Assembly: GCF_000143415.4 (NCBI RefSeq)
Contig: NW_003314276.1
Span: forward strand, 1,530,466 to 1,594,465
Source of the DNA: Selaginella moellendorffii
Taxonomy: Eukaryota; Streptophyta; Lycopodiopsida; Selaginellales; Selaginellaceae
Length of the DNA: 64,000 nt
Reading direction: 5' to 3'
Position 1 is the stretch's first letter. Every line of letters starts with the position of its first letter. Shown piece by piece: positions 33,781 to 44,045 of this stretch. Below the pieces are notes generated by a model that was given only the letters and a program-made list of their open reading frames with translations, did no database searches and was not told the origin of the DNA. The position numbers and the translations under genes are program-made.

Positions 33781-36238
33781 GAGACACTTCTTCAAAGGCA
33801 AAACAGGCAAGCACCAGCCAAGCTCAAACTGACAGTGGTCATAAAAAGCGAAAGCACGTTGGACAGTCGTCGGGATCAGAGGCGTTTGATTCAAAAAGGA
33901 AGAAGGGCAACGAAAAGATGATAGGTAATGCCTCGCGGTCACCACCTCCTGACTCAGATTCCTATGGCGGACTCCCCTTCCCCAATCTCAATGGAGAGGT
34001 ACAATGGATGAGGGATGCTTTTCAAGTCAGGGCCACGTTTTTCTCATCTCGTCGTCTTTGAAGGGTGCAAGAACGTGCAGAAACCATGTTAAGACAGTCG
34101 AATGAGGATACGGTCCTAGGTCACGCACTAAAACAGGCTATGGATGTCTTGTATTTTGAGATGGAGACTCGGCCAGATGATTTTCCCAAGATGGTCCTGG
34201 AAGAACAAGCCATCCAGCCTGAGCAGCCTATGGAAGAAATGCAGGAGGGGGATGAGGGGCCAGAGAAAGATAATGAACAGGAAGAGCAGAAGGACAAAGA
34301 GGAGGACAAAGAAGAGGAGGACGAAGAAGAGGAGGACGAAGAGGACTTGGATGGTCCTCACAATGGTGACGATCACAATAACGACGATGACGATGATGAC
34401 GACGATGGCCAGCCTGAGGTGGCCAAAGAGCAGCGGAGGAAGGTCATACAAGACAAACCATCAGGTAAATAATAGTACATCCATTCCTAACCTTTTACCA
34501 TTTCTAACATTGTCCATGTAGGTTGCAAAGCAAATGGTAAGTAGAGATTATTCAGTTGAATTAAGATACAAACTCTAGCCTTTAGTGTCGAGGAAGGATA
34601 GTGCCAAGCAAGGGTCGAAACGTATGTCCAATCCTTCAGAATCAGCAGTGCACCCAAGTGATATCGGTCCTAGTTCCTCAATAGCAGTTGATGGTAAATA
34701 CAGTATAGTCGATTCAATGTGCTAATGAGTTTGTTTTTAGTAGCCAATAGGGAGGATACCATCTCAATCGAAGGGAGATATTTGGACATGCATATGGATC
34801 CGCCAGTGGACTCTACTTGCCTGCAAGAGTCATCAGAGCTGGTGGAGGCTACTATCCATATCAACGCCAAGCAAGTTGACCACGCTCCACTTGATGCTGC
34901 CCATACCACTGAGTCAATCTTGTCCACGTATCCAACTGACGGTGACCAGGCGCCATTGGACCCGCATGAGGCCGCCCCAGCCGCCGAGCCGGTCGTATCC
35001 TCATTTCCAACGGACTCAACGTGTGCCCAATCATCTGACTACGCGCCGTTGGAACCTCCCTACACCGCCCCTGCTGCCTGTTCGGTCATGTCCACTTTGC
35101 CAACGGAGGCACCAGCTGAAATGGCGTATGATCACACGCCATCGAAACCACCCCATGCCACTGTTGAGCCAGTTGTACCAGAGTCTACAGCTGAAATGGC
35201 ATGTGCCCACACGCCATCGGATGCGATTGACCCCACATTGCAGAGGAGCGTATTTCCGCCCTTCACGTTTCCTCGACCAAAACCCTCTGAACGACCATCG
35301 GGAGCACCATTCGCTAATATTGTAGATGGTAAAATTGACTTGTACCATTTTTTATGCTGACGCATTTCATTTCAGAGTCACGGCGAAAGTACTGTATTGT
35401 TTTTGATCTGAACGGTGTCCTTTTCTCCCATGAGCGTGGCTCGTCCTCGAATGTCACGGCACCCTCCAAAGCCTGCGGTCGCAAGTTGGTCAAAAGAGAC
35501 AGATTCACATTAATCACACGGGAGAAACTGCGGGATCTAATAATGACCATGCGACACTTAAAACAGAGGGCCGGGTTCAATTTGCAATTGGGAGTTTGGA
35601 CATCCATGATGCGCCACAATGCATTAACGTTGCTACAGATGATGCACGATCAGACGCGAGTAATATTACCATTTGATTTTCTCCTAACGCAGGAGGATTG
35701 CTTGACTATGGTCCATGTGAGGGGTAGCAAGCCCATCTTCGTCAAGCCAGAGGCTGTAGTGATGAACCGGACTGCTAGGTCAAGTGAAATCCTCATCATC
35801 GATGACTCGCCGATTAAAACTGCAGCGAACACGCACACATATGCAGTGCACCCCATCTCTTGCAGTATGGAAACTAGGGAGAAGAAACCGTATGTTCTGG
35901 GGGACCTTGCAAAATGGCTTGGAGCGATGGTGATAGAGAACCGGCCAGTCCAGGAGGTGGCTGCAGAAATCAACCAAATGGCAGATGGAATGGTATATCA
36001 GAAGCCATTTGATCGGACAGACACTAGTTATCATTTATGGCATGTATATTGTCTAGCCAAGCACTATCCGCATCTCCATAATCTGCTCAACCGGATGGGT
36101 TCTTCGACCACTGAACATGAGCGTGGACGTATTAGAGAAGAGATGGCATTACTATTGGGTTTAAATCCTGATAGTGTGGAGAGTGATGAAATTCCAAGAT
36201 TATTGTATAGGCGTTGGAGGCAAAAAATAACAGTCTGA

Positions 36239-36656
36239 GATGGCATGTATTTATTTAAAAATGTAACTTATTATGGCATGGGGTTCCATGCCATTGTATT
36301 AATATTAAAAGACAATTCTTTGAGAGGATTTGCATTATACTAGAAGTGTTACAGCATGTTATTGGAAGTCTACGAAGTTGTTTTATTAATAAGGGGAAAG
36401 TAAAGATTGAATGGGGACTTGGGCTCCACCTAGACTCGGAGCAACTGAGCCAATATTAAAAGGATGGAAAGAAATTGGACGACGATGACAAGGAGAAGAG
36501 AGAGGTGAAGCAGTGGCAGGGGGAGGAGAAGTGATTGAGTAGACATTTCCTTGTTTAAAGAAAAATGGCATGTGCCTCAATGCAGTTGAATTTTGTTATA
36601 TTTATATACTATATAAAGGTTTGGAAACCTTATTTTACAAGTGGGATAATGACAAT
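36239..36656. other. Right subterminal region of the transposon
   Basis: No gene. It follows the stop codon of gene 2 and is AT-rich, with two palindrome copies (36273-36294 and 36564-36586) and a partial one directly after the stop codon (ATGGCATGTAT at 36240). Confidence 0.6.
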
Positions 36657-36680
36657 TCCCACTTTAACGAAATAGAGCTT
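36657..36680 (-). repeat. Right terminal inverted repeat
   Basis: The exact reverse complement of 23472-23495, followed directly by the second GAGG. Inside it lies TCATTATCCCACTT when read inward, which the MITE also has at its right end. The left and right subterminal parts differ from each other in the same way in both elements. Confidence 0.97.
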
Positions 36681-36684
36681 GAGG

Positions 36685-37011
36685 GTGTTTGGTAGACACG
36701 GTAAGCTATCATCTAGCGATGTTGAGGGACCAAACTTAATATCACGGGGGTTCCCAACACTAGCAAGTGCAAGTCAACGAATGAGTTTCTCTAACCAGGT
36801 CAAGTATGCTTGACAAATAGCACGTAGGAATTCCGTCCTTATGCCCATCTGGTCAAGTGCACATGCGAAGACCAGTTTCTCAACTAGCTTAGGCAGAGAC
36901 TGATAACGGGCCCAGCAATACCGACCTCCTGCCATCGTGGCAGTAAGGTAAGAGTGTCCGTAAGGACTAGCCGACAGATAACTTTCGATGCCCGAAGTCA
37001 CATTTGCGACA
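36685..37011 (-). repeat. LTR-A 3' LTR, proximal part
   Basis: This is the other 327 bp of the 3' LTR, matching 42786-43112. It ends (on the plus strand) in GCGACA at 37011. Confidence 0.95.
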
Positions 37012-37024
37012 CTTTCCCCCCTTA
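37012..37024 (-). other. Polypurine tract of the LTR-A element
   Basis: Read on the reverse strand, TAAGGGGGGAAAG lies directly before the LTR start TGTCGC. This is the position and composition of a PPT that primes second-strand synthesis. Confidence 0.85.
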
Positions 37025-40000
37025 GGGAAGATCGACGTCCTCGTCGATGCATACTCGAGTCTAGAATACCGCCAAGGAAACAACTCCAAAAAAAAAGTTC
37101 ACGGGACTCACACTATGTGAGAAATGCACCAACTTAAATGAGTTAGGGGTAACCTCTTTGTCTAACGTAGATGCGCTACCAGCTCAGACACCTTCTGGCC
37201 GTCGCCGACAAGGAAATGACCAACGGAGTCAGCCACCCTTGCTGCTCTGGGAGTCACCCACCCAGCTCACAAAAGTGTGATATGCCCTGCCCGCAGGAAC
37301 ATAGAGAGAGAAGCCAGAGGCCCCAACCCTCCTAAGCAAAGAAACCAAACCCGTCGGTAAGGTTTAGATAGACTACTGTAAACAGGCAGTTAGAGTTGTT
37401 TACACAGTCACGCCCTTTGAACGGAATAAGGAACATTGACAGAGAGGCGGGTTATGTGACTAGTCGACAGTAGCTACCCCATGACTAGAGATTTCAACAT
37501 GCACACGAAGTGCCGAAGCCAGTCTGCCTATACTGGCCCAAACTCAAAGATCAATAGATGGACAATATCAAAGTCAGAGACAATGATATCTTAGAGTCTT
37601 AATTACCAATGATTAAACCTTAGATTAGAACACAAAAGTATTCCAAGTAAGTTATCATCCGATAAACTAGGATTATAGTAGATAGGAACCACCAAGATCA
37701 TCATAATTTGGCAAACACAAGAATGACCATCCAACAAAATTCAATAGCAATTGTATCATCAAGTAAACTCAATGATAAAGTTTAACTATTAAAGATTGCA
37801 AACAAAATGCCAAACAACTTACAAAAGATAACTCAAAGAACACAAAGTATCATTGACTGACAAGCAAAATGCTCGCGAATGTATCACCTGAAGGAAATAA
37901 TATCCTGATCTATCAGAACTAACTCGAGCAATAATCAACAAAACAGAATGAATGCGGTAAGACCAACAAACACTCGTTAATGCCAACTATTGCACTAGTC
38001 AATCTGAACAGATCCCAGCCAACAACACCAAGGAACTCAAGTCGCTTAAGCAAGTGTTAGCAACATTCTACTGATGTCTCAAACCCAAGAGATCAATCCA
38101 GAGCAAACCACAAAGAACATATGGTATTGCTAAAAGCCAAAAGCCATCAAAGATAACAATTAACCACCATGAAAGATCATCAATCATCCCATCAAAAGAG
38201 ATATGCATAATCATCATCGAAGAAACAATCTAACAACAATAATCGAGCAAAACGTTTGATAAGGATAATCAACTATCTTAGATGATAATTAATCATCACC
38301 AATGATTGCAAAATGCAAAAGCCAACTTCAATATTAAAGCTAATGAGCCATAATGCCTTCCCCAACAACTTCTAACAAATGGAACAACCAGCATAAAACT
38401 CAAAGAACCAAAAGCTCAAAAAAGTCTATAGCCAAGTCTTGTATAACAATGATCACGAGTCTCGCATGAACTAACTTCAATGCTAAAGAAGAAATCATAG
38501 TGCAACCCACAATATCTTCCTCGACACATTCATAAGCCAAACTTCACATACAAAGCTAATGAAGAGCATGTCTGCATTAATCCAAAAGCTAAGCATAACG
38601 AAGCTATGCTCAACAAGTGATCACCAAATGATCCTCCATGAATCCATCTATAGCAAAACGTAACTCACTTCATAACAAGCACAAAAAGAATCATCAATGA
38701 TTGATATATCTCAATTCAAACCCAATAAGGAATCAATCACTTCAATATCAATCATTAACTCTTCCTCTTATAGAGTTAGTGTTGTCCACGACTAAATCAC
38801 TTTTCAAGGAAAAGTTAAAACTCATCCTCTACTAAACAATCTCGTCTAGAACACAACTAACCCAACTTGCCACTCAGTTCATTTAAACGTCAATATAGTT
38901 GCTAACTAGCAAATGCAAGAATGTTAATAACACAAAGCCATAGCCAAATCATTAACACTATCTACATCGAAACTAATGAAACTTGACATCAATCTTGCAG
39001 AGAGACATCTCATTTCACTAAAATTTCAACATCAACAATGTCAACGACAATGCATTACTTCAATGCCATCAACACTAGAACAAAGCTAGAAGAAGGCACG
39101 AGTGTATCACCACTCAAAGCTCTCTAGCAACCAAGCTAACCAAGGTCGAAGATACTTTAGTTAGTATCCGAGACCAATCCTTTAGCAAAACTCAGTTACA
39201 GATAACACTTTCTCAAGGAGTGAATCACCACGTCCAAGACTCAATGAAATCTAACACTATGAACTAAACGCAACCAAATGATATCAACAGAGGTAGAGTC
39301 AATATGCCAACATGGAAAACCCATGTAATTTTAACAACACGATCCTCCGCAACACCATCTAGTAAAGCAAACCCATCACTGCCAAATCATTATCGAGTGA
39401 AGCAAGTGTTAACAGTCCTCGACAAAGTGTACAAGGAATCACTAGTCGCAAAGCAACTAACAATCACTCTTTCAACTTGCCTTCACAAGACCCAAACACT
39501 AAACTCATGCCATCGAGTCATATACTTTTCCAACATGAACGTAATACATCATGGATGAGATAAAGGTTCATAGGCAAGCACAAACTAAATAACCACTCGA
39601 ATCCAACTCAACCACGACAAGCTCACCAATGCATTTAGCCACTAGCTCTGAGCATGCCTTGAAGAGGCTAGCTATACATGATCAACACTAAGTCGAAACT
39701 AAAGTGAAGACCACGAGATGGACTCATATCGGTACACAACTTCCTTATAGACAAAGCTATAGTATGGGTATTAACATCTCAAACTCAAACAACAAAATTG
39801 GACATCACCATCCTCAGCCAAGGCGCAAAGCCACCAAGACTAAGTCAAGATTAGTGAGAGCTCACTACTCTCATAGAGTCTTAACGAAACGCAAGGTGCA
39901 ATCTGCCACCAAGCACAACGCTACAAAAGAAAGGCACAAGGGTCACCTTTCTTAGAAAAGTGCAACGGCCACTTTTCTTCACCAATTCCAGACTCTATCC

Positions 40001-41955
40001 AACTCAATTGCCTTAGCCCCAAAAGCTAGCATCCCTTTCGGGTCGCATTATACAAACTACCTACTAAGGTCTAAGCTAACTTAAGTCAACTCTAACCCCT
40101 TCACTAGTTTGTACTGGCTTACGAAACGGAAAGGTTTTCAGACAAAGTCATCAACAGATCAGCCATTGGAAAAGCCTAAGAAAATTTGTGGAAAATTTTC
40201 CATCCTAGATAAAAAATGACTCTTAGTCTAGGACAAACTTTCAAGACTCAACCAACTTCCTCCTACTAACAACTTCAAATAGGTTCACCTTGACACCAAT
40301 TCTCAAGACCCATAGTATGCTTAAGCCTTGAACATCTTTTTGCCCATACTTTTGACATCTAACACCGACATCCATAAAATGCAAATGGAACATCCAAGGC
40401 TTGATCACAAAGACCACATCTTTGGATATCCACATTGCACTAACACTCTTCTTCAACCACCTTCAAGATCTAATGTGAAACTAAAACACTAACAAGAAAA
40501 ATGACATGGAAAATCAAGCTCAAGGAAAATTCCTCATCACTTGAAGAACAATGCCACTTCCACTAACACAAGTGCTAGCGATGTCAATGCTTCAACTACA
40601 CACTTTCTCCATCCAACAATCTACTCCAAGTGCTAACGGATCAACTGACAAGCCATAGCAAGTGAATGCTATAACCCTTTCCAACACCTTATGGGCAAAC
40701 CCTCAAGGAACAAGAAACCAACTTAAGCTTAGCATAATGGACCACCATTGAGAATCCAGTCAAAGCTACTACAATGCTACTTCGTGCAAGTAGACTAGCT
40801 TCACCATCAACCACTTTGGGGTTGATCATCGTTTAACCAAGCAACTTCGTAAACACATTGCTCATTATCACATGGATATGATATAGAAATCACAATGACT
40901 TGATCATCAATCAAGCAACAATATGAGCAATGCCAATGTCATTACTTCAAAGGTTTATGTGAGTATCAAGTGTCAACTCGATTCGACAAAATGAAACATA
41001 AATGCCACACGTCACCGATAGAGATTTACAACACCCAACACCACTAACTTTTGTTCACAACATGGACAAGCTCATGCCACTCTCTTTCCGACCAAACTCA
41101 AAACTTAATCCAACACCAAGCTACTCAAGGAGCAATAGCAAGGTTCCCCGAAAAAGAATTGAGCATTGTAACCCAAGTCTTCCAATAGTAAGCTTAGACA
41201 AAATGGTTTAGCGTTTCACCGCTATCCATCCCACAACTCACCATTTGTAAGACCATCACTTCCAAATGCATCAAGGTAGGGACTCTTGATTGCATGATGT
41301 GAACATGAGCAATGAGTCACACCTCGTTGCAAATCATTTCTCCAAGAAGAGAAGATGATTTACGTGTTTGATCCTTCGTGCCCGATGACTCTCTTTTCGG
41401 TCTCATCTTTGACTAAACCTCAAGCTTGCTTTTGCACTGCCTTCAGTCTAATCCAAGAAAAGTTTATGAGAGAGCACAGCAACAATCACTTGAAATCAAT
41501 AGACTTATCCCTACAGTCTTGATTGATCCACTTGTAATCATGCCTAAGAAGGATCCACTAGTGCCGTGCTAAACAACTACGGACCAGCCTATTTGCCACT
41601 TATAGCAAACCCAGGGAAGGTTTGCTTTTACCCATGGTACAAGGAACAACTCATGGAACCACCGATAGGCTAACATTAATCCTACCAACTCAAAGTGTAA
41701 CCTTGAGTTGCTAATGTGCCTCACTCACGAGCCCAAGCTCAAACTCGTGCAAACGGAACATCTCCAATCCATCCTATGAGCCCAAGCGTAAGCTCACATC
41801 ATAAGGTACAACAAGGTAACCAAATCCATACCCAAGAAATGAATATGAAGTCTTTGCACCCAAACGTGTACCCACTCGGATCATCGTTTTCATCTCTACG
41901 TATGCAATGAGACTAGTTGCCCAATCTCATTGAATAGTACTCGCTGAGACTCATC
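37025..41955 (-). other. LTR-A interior without recognisable genes
   Basis: About 4.9 kb between PPT and PBS. The longest frames are about 60-90 codons (39304-39558, 39704-39955, and reverse 40241-40456) and none resembles gag or pol. The plus strand is A/C-rich. Short stretches recur in decayed copies at 1440-2600, 15080-15880 and 55546-56300, which shows the region is a stable part of the family and not a local deletion scar. Confidence 0.7.
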
Positions 41956-41966
41956 CTCTGATACCA
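41956..41966 (-). other. Primer-binding site of the LTR-A element
   Basis: On the reverse strand TGGTATCAGAG starts two bases after the 5' LTR. This is the usual plant PBS complementary to the 3' end of initiator Met-tRNA. A decayed copy (TTATTAGAG) is visible at about 55549. Confidence 0.9.
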
Positions 41967-41968
41967 AA

Positions 41969-43112
41969 TGTAGCGCACGTGGTTTTGACCCTTTATCCTA
42001 TGGTGATTTACCATAGGATAACACCACGAAGCGGAACCTAAACCCTCTTTGTGCCACGTGACAGATGCCACATGTCATATGCCACATGTCCATGCCACGT
42101 GTCCATAGGAACCCGAGGGTCAGGGCCTTGGCCACTGAACGAAGGAACGGTGCCAAACTCCCAAGCATGGAGCCAAGGAGTGATGGAACCAAACCACGGA
42201 GCAACTCCTAAGCATAAAGCCCAAGGAGCGAAGGGACAAGGGCCTGGAGCGACTTGGAACAGTCCTAGAGTAACCAGCATCCCAATGCCAGGACCAACAC
42301 GCAAAACGGAGCCAAACGGAGTCTGGCGCTATTTCGGCATACCGGTGGCCTAACGCGAGGACATGGGTACTCCACCAACTAGCATGGAATGGAACTTGGG
42401 CTTAGACCCAAGCCGGACGCAGAACAAGGACAGGCACGCAAGTGGGAGCTAGACTATGCCTCAGGTTGGTCAGCCATGCCCGACCTACCCACTATCCCTA
42501 CTATACATTTGGAACCCCCCACAGCCCTCCCCCCCCTTGAGGAACACACGCTTTGGGTTTTCACCCCAAGCCTCCCTTAGTATTAGGAGTTAGTCTCTGG
42601 GACAAGCTTGAAACTTACTAAATATGGAATGTCCTTAGATTGCGAATTTGGACACGGGACGAATACCATTGTGTTCAGGCCGATCTCTACATTCCGTAGA
42701 TATGCCAAATGAGCAAATCTGGACACTTTCCATAAATAGCATTTGGGACCGAAATGAGACCAACACAAAGGGCATGATAGCGAGGGTGTTTGGCAGACAC
42801 GGTAAGCTATCATCTAGCGATGTTGAGGGACCAAGCTCAATATCGCGGGGGTTCCCAACACTAGCAAGTGCAAGTCAACGAATGAGTTTCTCTAACCAGG
42901 TCAAGTATGCTTGACAAATAGCACGTAGGAATTCCGTCCTTATACCCATCTGGTCAAGTGCACATGCAAAGACCAGTTTCTCAACTAGCTTAGGCGGAGA
43001 CTGATAACGGGCCCAGCAATACCGACCTCCTGCCATCGTGGCAGTAAGGTAAGAGTGTCCGTAAGGACTAGCCGACAGGTAACTTTCGATACCCGAAGTC
43101 ACATTCGCGACA
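41969..43112 (-). repeat. LTR-A 5' LTR, complete
   Basis: 1144 bp, TG...CA. It is the intact reference for the split 3' LTR. On the reverse strand, CTATTTATGG near 42730 is a possible TATA-like element. Confidence 0.95.
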
Positions 43113-43117
43113 GTGGT

Positions 43118-44010
43118 TGGGTGGTGAAGAGCCTCAAGAGGAGGTGTAGTATAATTTAGGGAGACTAGATTTTTGTCTTTTAGCCATTAACCTTAAAAAA
43201 TTTCCAATATTTAGAATAGATAGTTTAGCATATTACAATTGATATACATTTAGATTAATCTTATGTTTATAATTTATAAACCTTTTAATACACTTCTAGG
43301 TATATTCTAGTATATTTTATAATTTAACAGTTAGAATATACTTAGATTAGGTTATGATGTAAAAGATTACATTAAAAAGAAATAATATATTTGAATGTTA
43401 AGCGAAGTATAGGCCTATTGCCCATAACCTCATAGGTTACATATGAATGTAACAAAAAGATATAATGCTTTATTCTTGGATTTTTATTACACTTATGTTT
43501 AAACTTTTGGCCCAATACTTCAGTGCAAACATAGCAATGATGTCATACCTAGTTTGTATGAACTGTTAAAGTTAGCTTGATTAATTTTGAGCAAAGATTT
43601 ATTCACAATTTATGAAGAATGCATATCTTCAAGTACTATGGTGGATATGCTTGCAAAGACTTTTCTCTACATAGAAAAAAGTCAAGATTTACACTTTCAG
43701 GTTGTAATATTATAAACATCTTTACTATTGCATAATTTTTTTTGTATGTCGTATAACTACATTTAAAATATTGAAAAACTTAAAATGAACTTATCCAAAA
43801 TGTTGAAGTGATTATTTTTTACTAATTACTCTATGCATACAAAGCGATCTACACATAAAAAATATGATTATATATTAAGTGCAACATTACAATATTATAT
43901 TTAAAATTTTTGTGTAAAATACTTAATAAAATTTTTAGAAAAAAATAATTCTTTGCATATGGTACTTTCTTTTTAATATTAAATTATTTTGTATTCTATC
44001 AAACTCAATT

Positions 44011-44045
<35 letters not shown>

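Larger units (their letters stand above)
30786..36238 (+). pseudogene. Transposon gene 2: about 1,600-codon multidomain protein with C-terminal FCP1/NLI-like phosphatase, disabled
   Basis: Proposed exons: 30786-30788 (only the ATG), 31028-32112, 32167-33481, 33532-33603, 33660-33731, 33781-34464, 34522-34536, 34586-34693, 34741-35328, 35376-36238. Introns have GT-AG ends and are mostly 45-60 nt. Seven successive junctions are all phase 1, which supports the model. Order: an unknown N-terminal module, a basic Pro/Lys linker, then a segment (31681-32060) resembling a ParB N-terminal domain (VSRIDI...NHR...WVEKL). Next come a helical middle, a CVVEYNCGRL...GVPCVAV segment (33331-33400), a Lys/Ser nuclear-signal-like part and an acidic run (34230-34410). 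A degenerate repeat (34870-35230) follows, then a HAD domain: DLNGVL (Asp codon 35405), VWTSMM, IIDDSPIK. Lesions: one-base loss at about 31286-31292, TGA 32992-32994, TAA 33600-33602, TGA 34059-34061. The gene is new to me. Confidence 0.7.
24013..36586. repeat. Dispersed 22-bp palindrome, at least 21 copies
   Basis: Consensus: AT-GGC-R-TG-W-GGCC-W-CA-Y-GCC-AT. Copies are at 24013-24036, 24103-24125, 24702-24722, 24862-24883, 25009-25030, 26351-26372, 26408-26429, 28253-28275, 28323-28344, 28421-28442, 29965-29987, 30814-30836, 30891-30912, 30951-30972, 32134-32155, 33607-33630, 33750-33771, 35121-35142, 35196-35217, 36273-36294 and 36564-36586. Weaker ones are near 24487-24532, 29033-29057, 29106-29126 and 30043-30062. 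Six lie in introns of gene 2, two in its exon 10 and two in the reading frame of gene 1. The others lie in leader, trailer and end regions. Substitutions are often paired so that symmetry is kept. Outside the transposon I found it only in the related MITE. Confidence 0.93.
23472..36680. mobile_element. 13.2-kb DNA transposon with 24-bp TIRs and 4-bp TSD
   Basis: The boundaries are proven by comparison with the uninterrupted LTR near 42780. There the sequence reads GATAGC-GAGG-GTGTTTGG. Here GAGG occurs once before (23468-23471) and once after (36681-36684) the insert. The insert begins AAGCTCTATTTCGTTAAAGT and ends with the exact reverse complement over 24 bp. It contains gene 1 (reverse, 28170-25103), gene 2 (forward, 30786-36238), a small reverse open frame (24132-24491), a central divergent-promoter region rich in short repeats, and at least 21 copies of a 22-bp palindrome. 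A 4-bp duplication and these terminal bases do not match a plant superfamily I can name with confidence. Five in-frame stops and two frameshifts make this copy non-autonomous now. Confidence 0.95.
22650..43112 (-). mobile_element. LTR-A retrotransposon without recognisable gag-pol, split by a DNA transposon
   Basis: The element lies on the reverse strand. The 5' LTR is 41969-43112 (1144 bp). The PBS is at 41956-41966, the interior is about 37012-41968, and the PPT is at 37012-37024. The 3' LTR is 36685-37011 plus 22650-23471, about 1149 bp after removing the inserted transposon. Both LTRs run TG...CA and are highly similar by eye, and the 5-bp duplication is perfect, so insertion was fairly recent. 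Without the nested DNA it is about 7.25 kb. The roughly 4.96-kb interior shows no gag, protease, RT or integrase on either strand, as in large non-autonomous (LARD-type) elements. It would depend on another element's enzymes. Confidence 0.9.

Noticed and set aside
33999-34061. An intron in gene 2 starting GTACAA at 33999
   Set aside because: The sequence is in frame on both sides and coding-like throughout. One TGA (34059-34061) explains the interruption, and no good branch or acceptor is needed.
24013-36586. CRISPR-like array
   Set aside because: The repeats are palindromes at irregular distances with no uniform spacers, and the host is a plant.
23472-36680. Assignment to KDZ, CACTA, hAT, Mutator or piggyBac
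   Set aside because: The duplication length (4 bp, GAGG and AACC, not TTAA), the ends and the acidic motifs do not fit any of them well enough. The superfamily is left open.
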